DNA from: CAVXXD01 sp963765625
Lineage (GTDB): Bacteria > Actinomycetota > Geothermincolia > Geothermincolales > Geothermincolaceae
DNA: 64,000 nt
Direction: 5' to 3'
NCBI GenBank assembly: GCA_963765625.1
Contig: CAVXXD010000015.1
Location: 124,001 to 188,000, forward strand
This document shows positions 33,239 through 41,474 of this stretch, piece by piece (the stretch's first letter is position 1; each line of letters starts with the position of its first letter). Position numbers and translations under genes: made by a program. Under the pieces are notes generated by a model. The model made no database searches, had not been told where the DNA came from, and worked only from the letters and a program-made list of their open reading frames with translations.

Positions 33239-33830
33239 TTGCTCTTCTACTGGCCAGGCTGGTTGATCTTCAGGACCATCGCCTTCAGGTACCATCTCGG
33301 TGTGGAAGGAAGAGAGAACCTTCCCGCCCAAAGGTACGCCCATGATCGTGGTGTCAAACCACAACAGCCGGCGCGACCCCGTCTACGTTAACCTCATGCT
33401 CAAACGCCCCGTCCACTACATGTCCAAGAAGGAGAACTTCGACTGGCACAACAGCATCTTCCAATATCTGATGGTTCGCCTCTTCGAAGCCTTCCCGGTT
33501 GACCGGGACAACCCTGGGACGGAAGTCATCCATACAACGGAAAAGCTTCTCTCCGAGGGAAAAGTGGTGGGGATATTCCCGGAAGGAACCCGTTTCCCCG
33601 ACACTGCCCTGCACCCCTTTGAAGGCGGCGCCGCTTACGTTTCCTGGCGGACCGGGGCCACCATCCTTCCCGTCGCCATCTATGACGAAATCGTCCACAT
33701 CGGCAAACCGTTCGAACTCCCGCCCCTGGAGGGAAGGCCCCGCGCCGTGCTTCCCAGGGTAACCATGGAAATACGGGAAAAAATCATTGAGATGCTGCCC
33801 GAAGACTGGGAGATTATGCCCCAGGGCTAG
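33239..33830 (+). pseudogene. PlsC-type 1-acylglycerol-3-phosphate acyltransferase, interrupted by a one-base insertion
   Basis: Membrane-associated acyltransferase of phospholipid synthesis. TTG at 33239 has AGGAGG seven bases upstream. The first part reads LLFYWPGWLIFRTIAFRYHL (membrane anchor) and VEGRENLP; after an extra base in TTCCCGCCCAAA (33321-33331) the frame changes and continues PKGTPMIVVSNHNSRRDPV, where NHxxRxD replaces the usual HxSxxD. FPEGTRFPD is the second acyltransferase motif. The corrected product has 196 residues, close to family norm. The His-to-Asn-His-Asn-Ser context (SNHNSRRD) keeps the catalytic HxxxxD. Sequencing error is likely. Confidence 0.78.
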
Positions 33831-36191
33831 CGGCGCCGCTTGGGTAGCACGACGAAGAAGGTGCTTCCTTCGTCAGGCCGGCTGATAAGGTCGATCCTCC
33901 CACCATGGAGTTCCACCACCGCGCGGCTGAGGTAGAGGCCCAGTCCCAGCCCGGTGAGCTCTTCCTTCTCCCGCCGCATCGGCTTCTGAAACTTCTCGAA
34001 GAGGTGCTGCTTCTCCTCGTCGGAAAAGCCAAGGCCTTCATCCCTGACCAGAACCACCACGTCACGTTCTTTCTCGCTTAAGGCCAGCCGCACTATCCCC
34101 CCGCGGGGAGAAAAGCGTATGGCATTGTCCATGAGATTCATGAACACGTTCTCCAGCAGGGACTGGTCGGCCTCGATGATGAGCATGTATGGAGGTAACT
34201 CCAATTCGATCTCGTGCTCTACCGAACGGCTGACGAATATCTGTGCCACCTTTTCAAGCATATTGGTGACCTCGAAGGGCGAGACCTCGAGCTTGAGCCG
34301 CCCGGATTCCTGGTTGGAGAAGAGGAGCAGCCGCTCTATCATGCGCTCAAGGTCGGTCATCTCCCAGCGCAACTCGAGGAAGTAACCGTCTATCGCCGCG
34401 GGGCTGAAATGCGACCAGCCCCTTTCCAGGTTCTCGATGAAGGACCGAAGCCTCTGGACCGGGGTTCGCAACTTTTCGTCTACCAGGGACACGAAGTCCT
34501 CTTTAATGCGCTCGGCCTCCCTGAGCTCCATGTCCACCAGGGCTTCCTTCTCGCGCACCTCGGCAAGGTTGTCCAGAAGGTGCGCACGGTTCACGCTGAT
34601 GTAAAACAGGTCTCCAAGTGCCTTGTACAACCCCTTGCTTTCGGGGAACCGCTCTTCTCCCAGGCCGTAAACAACGGCCATGCCGTTTATCTCTTCCTCT
34701 ACTCCAAAGGGAAAGGCCACCACCTGCTCCATCCTTACCGCCATCAGCTCGTCCCGCAGCTCACCTTCGGCATCTCCCGCCGACACCAGCAGAAACTCGT
34801 TGCGATGCAGGATATGGCCGATGCACCCTTCCCGCAGCACCAGGCTCTTCTCTTGCAGGTAATCGATGGCCTGATCGTCCAATCCGGATGAGGCGAACAT
34901 GTCCAGGTGATCCTGGCCGGTATCGTAACTGTACAAAGCCCCGGCATCTCCACCGAGATGCTCGATCACCAGGCTCAAGGCCTCTTCCATGGATGGTTCC
35001 AGCTCCTTGTGGGATACGAACGCATCGGCCACGGCGAAGATAAGATCGCGCGCCGCCTTGCAGTGCCGTGCTTCCCGGTCCATGTCGGCCTGCCAGGAGA
35101 GGTCCGTCACCACACCCAGGATGCCGTTGATCTCTCCCTCGTGCTCCATCAGTGAACAATCCATCTCCACCGGGACCAGGCTGTCGTCCAGGCGCAGGTT
35201 GATGCGGAGAGGCGGTGCGTAAAGCCCCGCCACCTTGGAGCGGAAATATCCTTTCAACACGTCCATCTGCTCTGCTTCAATGAAGTCGAGTATGCTGTTG
35301 AAGACAAGCTCTTCCCTGTCCCTTCCCAGCATTTTCGCGAGGTGCTCGTTTGGCAAACATGAATGTCCCGTCCCGGTCCACCAGGTAGATGCCCCCTGGT
35401 GCACCCTCGACCAGGCTGTGGTACAGGTCCAGCGACTCCTCGAGGCTGGCCAGGACGGCCGTTTCCCTGGTTATGTCGCGAAGGCGGATGAGGCACCCGT
35501 CGATCCTGTCATTGCGTCTTATGGGCCGCGAGATGATCGCCAGGCGCAAGGTCTCTTCCGTCATCTCCAGGGCGATCTCGCCCTCTTCGGCTTCACCACT
35601 TTCCATGCAACGCTGGAACAGTTCATTGACGGCATCCTGTATCTCCGGCTGAGAAAATGCCTCCCAGCCGGGGCGGCCCTCGAGAGCCTCCACTTCCAGC
35701 CCGGTAAGCTCTACCGTTTCGATGCTGGCCATTCGTACCATGCCTTCCTGGTCGAGTACCAGCATGGCATCTCCTATGTCGGCAAGCGCGCCCCTCAACC
35801 ACTCCGCTTCACGCCGCAGCGCTATCTCTTCCTCGTGTTCATCCGAGATATCCTGGAGGGCGGCGAGAATAACTGAGCTGTCCTCGACTTCCAGGGACTG
35901 CGCGGTGACGCGCACCGGAAAATCGTGTCCATCGTGGCTCTTCAACCTGGCCTCGAACGTACCGGTCCCGTTGTCGAGGATGGGCTTGAAGGTCTCCTGA
36001 CGCTCCTTGCGTATGGTGGAGTGCTGGTATAGGTCGAAAAGGGACATGTTCACAAGCTCTCCCCTGGGATATCCGAGTAGCTCGCATGCCCCTGCACTCG
36101 CATCCAGAATGTCCCCGTTCTCGTCCATGAGCAACAAGGCGTCCCTGGTCTTGCGGAGTATCTGTTCCTGCCCTTTTACAAAGTCAGTCAT
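33827..36191 (-). pseudogene. multi-PAS/GAF sensor histidine-kinase-like protein, frameshifted and lacking the H-box histidine
   Basis: Corrected length is 787 residues: three PAS domains (about 10-125, 135-245, 265-375), a GAF-like domain (about 400-545), a dimerisation helix pair and a C-terminal ATPase domain with N-box NLMDNAIRFSPRGG, DEGLGFSDEE and GLGLGLYLSRAVVELHGG. An extra A in AAA at 35349-35351 breaks the frame in the third PAS domain; removing it gives GTFMFANEHLAKMLGRD. Separately, the H-box reads FVSLVDEKLRTPVQRL: SHELRTP has become DEKLRTP, so the phospho-acceptor His is Glu. It may be a pseudokinase or an ATP-driven regulator. No transmembrane segment, so cytoplasmic. The start ATG at 36191 is preferred over a GTG at 36221 for its ribosome site. 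Confidence 0.8.
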
Positions 36192-36297
36192 CTCACCTGC
36201 CGATATACGAAGTCTTCGCACTGTAGTTATACAACCTATTTCATTCTAACATAAGCTCGGGCGGTGCGTTCACCAAAGCTTCGTCAATAGAAGCGGC

Positions 36298-37050
36298 TCA
36301 TCCTGATCCCTTCCTGGCCAGAAAGACCATCCTCCGCGTATTCTCGCTCAACGGCGACAGCCCTGCCGCGTCCCACGAGTAAATTGCGGCAAACCCCGCA
36401 TCCTCCAGAAATTCTCCGATCATCTCCCGCGGATAGGAGCGCTCGCGATGGATCTCCAGGTAAAGTCGGTTCCCCGAAGGGGCTTCGACCACGTGACGCA
36501 TCTCCAGAGTGGCCGTTTCCGTAGCGGAGTCATACCCGCTTCGCCAGTAGAGCCTGACGTTCCCTTCCCTCATCCGCCAGATGTTGTGATCCTCCTGGTT
36601 GCGCAATTGAAAAGCGGTATTCATGTCGAAGAGGGCATATCCGCCCGGTTTGAGCGAATCGCCGAACCCTCGCAGCGTTTTCCGCAGGTCTTCCGCGTTC
36701 AGCAGATAGTTCAAAGAGTCCGTATTGCAGGTGACCAGGTCGACCTTTTCGGGCAACTGGAGTTCCCGCATGTCCTGTCGGAGGAGCCTCACGTCGAGCC
36801 CGGTGGTCCTGCGACCGGCGATCTCCAGCATCTGCCGCGACAGGTCCACACCGTATGCCCTGGCACCTCGCTCCGCCAGGTAGTGCAGCACGTGCCCCGT
36901 TCCGCAGGCTACGTCGGCACAGGTACCGGTGTTGAAGCGGAAGGACTTTTCCAGCCTTTCGAAAACGGCCAGCCAGTTCTCGAAGGCAGCGTTGCCGACC
37001 AGGGAGTCGTAGAGCGAGGCCACCTCGCCGTAAACGGGGCTCGTAAGCAT
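36298..37050 (-). CDS. class I SAM-dependent methyltransferase
   Basis: A 250-residue methyltransferase beginning MLTSPVYGEVASLYDSLVG. Motif I is TCADVACGTGHVLHYLAERG, followed by YGVDLSRQMLEIAG, and VDLVTCNTDSLNYLL as motif IV. The substrate is not evident. Its ATG overlaps the corrected stop of the flavoprotein gene by one base (TGATG), so the two are translationally coupled and not a fused protein; the apparent fusion in the raw frame comes from the upstream frameshift. Confidence 0.82.
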   Translation of the reverse strand: MLTSPVYGEVASLYDSLVGNAAFENWLAVFERLEKSFRFNTGTCADVACGTGHVLHYLAERGARAYGVDLSRQMLEIAGRRTTGLDVRLLRQDMRELQLPEKVDLVTCNTDSLNYLLNAEDLRKTLRGFGDSLKPGGYALFDMNTAFQLRNQEDHNIWRMREGNVRLYWRSGYDSATETATLEMRHVVEAPSGNRLYLEIHRERSYPREMIGEFLEDAGFAAIYSWDAAGLSPLSENTRRMVFLARKGSG

Positions 37051-37653
37051 CAGGCCTCCAGCACCCTTTCGGCCAGGGCCCGACCCATCCTTTCCGCTTC
37101 TTCCATTGCTTCCGGCCTGGTGAGGACATCCCCCGGATCGTCGATACCGGAGAGCTCCAGCCTTTCCCAGCCTGGTTATCTCCAGCACATGATAGAAGTA
37201 TGCTATGGTCGGCTTTACGCAGTCGAAGGTCTCTGGCGCGTCCCTGCCGCACACCGAGAGGAACAACCCCGCACGCGCCTTTCGTTCTTCTTCGTTTTCG
37301 ACAAGGTGGCGATGGAATACATACTTGAGGGCCCAGAATCTCTGGCAGCGGTCAATCATCATCTTGGCCTGTGCACAGACGTGCATGGAGAAGACCGGAG
37401 CGGCCAGGATCACCCCGCCCGCGGAGGCCAGATGGGGATAGACCTCCTGCATGCGGTCCTGTTGTATGCACTGCCCGGTTTTCGAGCAGGAATTGCAGCC
37501 CAGGCAGGGATTGACGGGGCTTGAACCGAGGTTGTCCTTTATCACTCTGACACCGGTGCCGGAAGCTCCCTCGATGGCCCGGTCCAGCAGGGTCTCGCTG
37601 TTCCCGCCACCCCTTGGGCTTGTCGCAACGGCATATATGTACCTGTCCGGCAA
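37050..37653 (-). pseudogene. iron-sulfur flavoprotein / NADPH-dependent FMN reductase family, one-base insertion
   Basis: A flavodoxin-fold protein, 200 residues after correction. ATSPRGGGNSETLLDRA is the FMN phosphate loop; CLGCNSCSKTGQC gives the compact cysteine motif of iron-sulfur flavoproteins; AAPVFSMHVCAQAKMMIDR follows. An extra base near 37161-37172 shifts the frame at VLEITR; in the next frame the protein continues LELSGIDDPGDVLTRPEAME and stops properly after GRALAERVLEA, a normal family C-terminus. The start is a TTG directly after the GAF gene stop. Electron donor and acceptor are unknown. Confidence 0.78.
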
Positions 37654-38331
37654 TCAGACCACCGGCCTGGTCATTTCGCGGTAGAGTTTGCGCAGCTTTT
37701 CGTTTTCTTCCCTGAGCTTGTGGTATCGGTCCTTTTCCTGATCGAGTTCGTGCGCGATGCGGTTCAGGTCGCGCAGCATCTTCTTTTCCTGCAGGTCCGC
37801 CTCCTCCAGCTTTCTTCTCAGGTCCTCGAGGTAACGCCCTCGATCGATCCCTACAGCTATCTGCCGGATCAAGGTGTTTACAATAAACAGGTCGTGCTCG
37901 TCGAAAGCCCGGTCCTTACGGGTGTTGAGGTTGAGCACGCCCAGCAGCTCGGACCCGCTGATGATCGGCACGCTCAGGGCGTCCGCAACTTTTCGCTTGG
38001 TCCGCAGGGCAGGGTCCATGAGATCGTCCAGCAGCAGCATCCCCTCACGCCGCCTGGCAACCATGCCGGCGATACCTTCTCCGAGCTTTCTGCGCGCCCC
38101 TTTGGCGACTTCTTTGCGCAGCCCCACGAAGGCCTTCACCACAAGATAATCCCGGTCGAGCGGATCGATGAGCATGATTGATCCCGAGGAAGCGTCCATA
38201 AGGTCTACGGCGGCTTGCATCATCTGGTCGAGGAACTCCTCCATGGAGTTGAAAGAGGCGATGTTCTCGTTGATCCGCCAGATTATATCCAGTTCCTTTA
38301 TCCGGCGCTCGTAATCCTGTTCCTTTTCCAT
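37654..38331 (-). CDS. GAF domain protein with C-terminal coiled coil
   Basis: A 225-residue cytoplasmic protein. Residues about 20-165 form a GAF domain (SSGSIMLIDPLDRDYLVVKA, GEGIAGMVARRREGMLL, SVPIISGSELLGVLNLNT), and the last 50 residues are a charged coiled coil (DRGRYLEDLRRKLEEADLQE and onward). There is no kinase, cyclase or DNA-binding output, so it probably works as a sensing adaptor. The ligand is unknown. The flavoprotein gene begins immediately after it. Confidence 0.8.
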   Translation of the reverse strand: MEKEQDYERRIKELDIIWRINENIASFNSMEEFLDQMMQAAVDLMDASSGSIMLIDPLDRDYLVVKAFVGLRKEVAKGARRKLGEGIAGMVARRREGMLLLDDLMDPALRTKRKVADALSVPIISGSELLGVLNLNTRKDRAFDEHDLFIVNTLIRQIAVGIDRGRYLEDLRRKLEEADLQEKKMLRDLNRIAHELDQEKDRYHKLREENEKLRKLYREMTRPVV

Positions 38332-38431
38332 GACCTTCTCCTTATCCCCGGAAAAGCCCGCGGGTTCCTCGGATGTTCACGAACCGGCATTTAACATACA
38401 TTATATTAAGAATGTGTAAGAAATGACAGGT

Positions 38432-39220
38432 CTAGCGGCCAGCCCCGGCGCGTTCGAGAGCTATCAAGGCCGCTCCCAGGGCACCGATTATCTGAGGGTC
38501 GCCTGAAAGGGGGCTTATCCGTACTCCCAGGCGACGGCAGATCGCTTCTATCAGGCCCATGTTCTTGGCGCAACCCCCGGTCAGGACGACCTCCGGTTCC
38601 AGGCCGGCCTTGCGCACCAGGGCAGTCAACCTCCCGGCGATTGATTCGTTGATCCCGGAGGCTATGTCGGCCAGGGGTACGCCCTCGTTAACCAGGGATA
38701 TCACCTCAGACTCGGCGAACACGCTGCACTGGCTGGTTATCGAGGCTGGTTCCGTCGCCTTCAGAGACAGTTCCGCCAGGTCCTCGAGCCTCACTTCCAA
38801 CACCCTGGCCATCGCCTCGTAAAAACGGCCGGTGCCGGCGGCACACTTATCGTTCATGGCGAAGTCAACCACCTGGCCGCGTTCGTTGAGCTTTATGACC
38901 TTGCAGTCCTGGCCGCCTATGTCGATGATGGTCCGGCAGCCCGTATCCAGGAAGAAAGCCCCACGCCCGTGGCAGGTTATCTCGGAGACGTTCTCGTCGG
39001 CGCAGGTCAGGTTGACCCTGCCATAGCCCGTACCTACCGTGTAAAGGATAACGTCGGATTCAACAAGCCCTGCTTCTTTTCGAGCGAGTTCGATAGCCAG
39101 GCGAGCCGTTCTATCGGGCTGGTTTGTGCAAGGGATGATGGAATAGCCGGATATGTCGCCGTCTCGCAAAAGCAGGGCTTTCCCCGTCGTCGAGCCCACG
39201 TCACAGCCGCATACCAGCAT
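38432..39220 (-). CDS. BadF/HgdC-type activase ATPase (2-hydroxyacyl-CoA dehydratase activator family)
   Basis: A 262-residue ASKHA-fold ATPase with a bridging [4Fe-4S] cluster, which injects an energised electron into 2-hydroxyacyl-CoA dehydratases or benzoyl-CoA reductases. Motifs: LVCGCDVGSTTGKALLL (phosphate 1), TIIDIGGQDCKVI (phosphate 2), NDKCAAGTGRFYEAMA and SQCSVFAESEVISL with the two cluster cysteines, and VLTGGCAKNMGL. The ATG at 39220 follows GGAGG. No dehydratase subunits lie next to it in the window; some family members act on other proteins, so the partner is open. Confidence 0.87.
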   Translation of the reverse strand: MLVCGCDVGSTTGKALLLRDGDISGYSIIPCTNQPDRTARLAIELARKEAGLVESDVILYTVGTGYGRVNLTCADENVSEITCHGRGAFFLDTGCRTIIDIGGQDCKVIKLNERGQVVDFAMNDKCAAGTGRFYEAMARVLEVRLEDLAELSLKATEPASITSQCSVFAESEVISLVNEGVPLADIASGINESIAGRLTALVRKAGLEPEVVLTGGCAKNMGLIEAICRRLGVRISPLSGDPQIIGALGAALIALERAGAGR

Positions 39221-39399
39221 CTCAACTAACCTCCTTCGCCACTTTATTGCTACCACTCGCCGGATACGAGGTCAAGCACCGCCCCCCGGCACTGGAGCTT
39301 GGGCCTTTGGTGATTTGTCTTAGGGATGGTCTAGAATATCAATAACATCAGGACTTCGAAGGTGGACGCAGAAGCCTGTTTCTGGAAAGGTGGTGGACA

Positions 39400-40062
39400 T
39401 TGGAAGTAACCATGATCGAGGCCAGGGACCTCCCGGATGCCTGGTTTCAGTGTGTGTACAACATCTTCGAGAAAGGCCGCACCTACACCATCGAGCGCGG
39501 AAGCTTCGAGGGACAGCAGCGCCTGGAGTATGACTTCGTGGTGGTCAAGGTCACCCATCCCGAGACCCGTCCCCTCATCCCGGACATGCCACCCGGGATC
39601 GGCCTCCCTCCGCCGACCGACATGGACTACGTCAACGAGTATCTGGACAAGTTGTGCTCTGCCGACTCCAAGGCCGATTTCGAGGACTACACCTACGGCA
39701 TGTTCCTGGAAAACCAGATCTCCGAGGTCATCCGCATGTACCGGGAAGAAGGTTTCGGTACCAATCAAGCATGTATGGCGGTATGCGACAGCCAATCTAT
39801 CTACCTGGCCGACCCCCCATGCCTGCGGCAGATAGATACCCGCATACATCCCGATGACCGCAAGCTCCATTTCGTGGTCTACTTCAGGTCCTGGGACCTA
39901 TGGGCGGGCCTCCCGGCCAACCTGGCAGGCATCCAGCTCTTGAAGGAGTACATGGCCGACGAGATAGGGGTCGAGCCTGGTGAGACCATAGCCGTCTCCA
40001 AAGGCATGCACCTCTACGATTATGTCTGGGAGCTAGGCAAGCTGAGGACATACAGAAAATAG
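39400..40062 (+). CDS. thymidylate synthase-like protein of the short archaeal type
   Basis: A 220-residue protein, much shorter than bacterial ThyA (about 264 or more). The C-terminal half has family hallmarks: ADPPCLRQID carries the putative nucleophilic Cys (PPCH in standard enzymes), YFRSWDLWAGLPANLAGIQL matches RSxDxxxGxPxN, and KGMHLYDYVWELGK matches the His/Tyr deoxyuridylate contacts. The N-terminal part has RGSFEGQQRLEYDFVVVKV. It may make dTMP, or act as a dUMP or dCMP hydroxymethylase. TTG at 39400 is used; ATG at 39412 is possible. The gene leads a co-directional group with an aminotransferase and the citrate-synthase-like gene. Confidence 0.75.
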   Translation: MEVTMIEARDLPDAWFQCVYNIFEKGRTYTIERGSFEGQQRLEYDFVVVKVTHPETRPLIPDMPPGIGLPPPTDMDYVNEYLDKLCSADSKADFEDYTYGMFLENQISEVIRMYREEGFGTNQACMAVCDSQSIYLADPPCLRQIDTRIHPDDRKLHFVVYFRSWDLWAGLPANLAGIQLLKEYMADEIGVEPGETIAVSKGMHLYDYVWELGKLRTYRK

Positions 40063-40096
40063 AAGATTGATTCTTTTTCTCGCCCTCTCCCTAACC

Positions 40097-40102
40097 TATA
40101 CT
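40097..40102 (+). promoter_or_regulatory. possible -10 element before the aminotransferase
   Basis: TATACT, 25 bases before the ATG at 40127; the -35 region is a T-run (TTTTTC) with little consensus match. It would allow the aminotransferase to be transcribed separately from the thymidylate-synthase-like gene. Confidence 0.3.
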
Positions 40103-40126
40103 GGTTAAAAAGAAAGGATGAGGAAG

Positions 40127-41428
40127 ATGAATCAACTGGCCATCGAATTGAACGAGATCATCGGCCGAGAATGCCCCCATGTGCTTGACCTCCTTTCAAC
40201 CCTGGGGAAGGAGCTCTATTTCCCCAAAGGCATAATCGAACAGACTGCTCAGGCCAAAGTCAAGGCCAACCGCTTCAACGCCACTATCGGTATCGCCAAA
40301 GAGGACGGCAAGGCTATGTTCCTGCCCTCCCTCACACGCTACTTCGAAGGGCTGGGGCCGGACGAGAGCCTGGCCTATCCGCCCACCGACGGTGTCGTCC
40401 AGTTGCGCAACGCCTGGCTGGAACACCAGAGAGAGACGAACCCGTCCATGCGAGGCAAGCCTGTCAGCCTTCCTGTGGTTACCTGCGGCATAACCCATGG
40501 CCTAAACCTGGTGGCGGAGATGTTCTGCGATGCCGGCGATCCGGTCCTTCTTCCCGACATGCTCTGGGGCAACTACAACATGATATTCGGCGTACGCCGA
40601 GGCGGGTCAATCGTCAATTACCGGTTTTTCAACGACGCCGGAGGGCTGGACCTCGACTCCCTCGAAACCGCACTCACCTCCCTGCCGGCTGGCAAGAAGG
40701 CGATAATGGTTCTCAACTACCCCAACAACCCGACGGGATACACCCCCACGCCACAAGAGGCCGGGAAGCTTCTGGAGATCATAGAGCGGGAGGCAGACAG
40801 GGGACGCGACATCCTGGTTGTAACCGACGACGCCTACTTCGGCTTCTTCTACGAGGATGATTCAATGCAGGAATCTCTCTTCGGCAAGTTGTGCGGCCTT
40901 CACCCCCGTGTCCTGGCAGTCAAGCTGGACGGGGCCACCAAGGAGAATTATGCCTGGGGCCTGCGTATCGGCTTCCTGGCCCTGGGGGCTACCGGTCCGG
41001 CGGAGGGTTCTGAATTCTATTTGGCCATGAACCGTAAGTTGGCCGGAGCAATCCGCAGCTCCGTCTCCTGCAACTCCATGCTGGCCCAGAGCCTGGTTCT
41101 GAAATCTCTGACTTCACCCGACTTCGCCATGGAGAAAAAGGAAAAATACGACGTAATGAAATCCCGTTATGACAAGGTCAGGAAAGCTCTGTCGAAAGAG
41201 GAATACGCCCAGGCCTGGCGCCCTCACCCTTTCAACTCCGGCTACTTCATGTGCTTGCGGCTTAAACGGGGAAATGCCGACGAAACACGTCTGCGCCTGC
41301 TGGACGATTACGGAGTCGGAGTGATTTCCCTGGGTGAGAAGGACATACGCGTGGCCTTCTCCTGCATCGAGGAACACGAGGTGCAAGAGCTCTTCGATCT
41401 GTTGTATAATGCCGTGATGGAAGTGTAG
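40127..41428 (+). CDS. class I/II PLP aminotransferase
   Basis: A 433-residue fold-type I aminotransferase. LNYPNNPTGYTPTPQEAGKL contains the substrate-contact Asn, VTDDAYFGFFYED the cofactor-binding Asp and Tyr, KLDGATKENYAWGLRIGFLA the Schiff-base Lys region, and CNSMLAQSLVLKSL a later element. Length and motifs exclude branched-chain class IV enzymes. It sits between a thymidylate-synthase-like gene and a citrate/homocitrate-synthase-like gene; a role with glutamate or 2-aminoadipate as donor would fit, but the substrate cannot be read from sequence. AAGGA lies eight bases before the chosen ATG. Confidence 0.8.
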   Translation: MNQLAIELNEIIGRECPHVLDLLSTLGKELYFPKGIIEQTAQAKVKANRFNATIGIAKEDGKAMFLPSLTRYFEGLGPDESLAYPPTDGVVQLRNAWLEHQRETNPSMRGKPVSLPVVTCGITHGLNLVAEMFCDAGDPVLLPDMLWGNYNMIFGVRRGGSIVNYRFFNDAGGLDLDSLETALTSLPAGKKAIMVLNYPNNPTGYTPTPQEAGKLLEIIEREADRGRDILVVTDDAYFGFFYEDDSMQESLFGKLCGLHPRVLAVKLDGATKENYAWGLRIGFLALGATGPAEGSEFYLAMNRKLAGAIRSSVSCNSMLAQSLVLKSLTSPDFAMEKKEKYDVMKSRYDKVRKALSKEEYAQAWRPHPFNSGYFMCLRLKRGNADETRLRLLDDYGVGVISLGEKDIRVAFSCIEEHEVQELFDLLYNAVMEV

Positions 41429-41474
41429 AGAACTGCGCCTGGGGCGCAGGCCGGCAAGGACAAGGTAAGCGATT

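Noticed and set aside
36298..37653. A genuine flavoprotein-methyltransferase fusion protein
   Set aside because: The linker is wrong-frame-like, and correcting one base gives a natural stop that overlaps the methyltransferase start.
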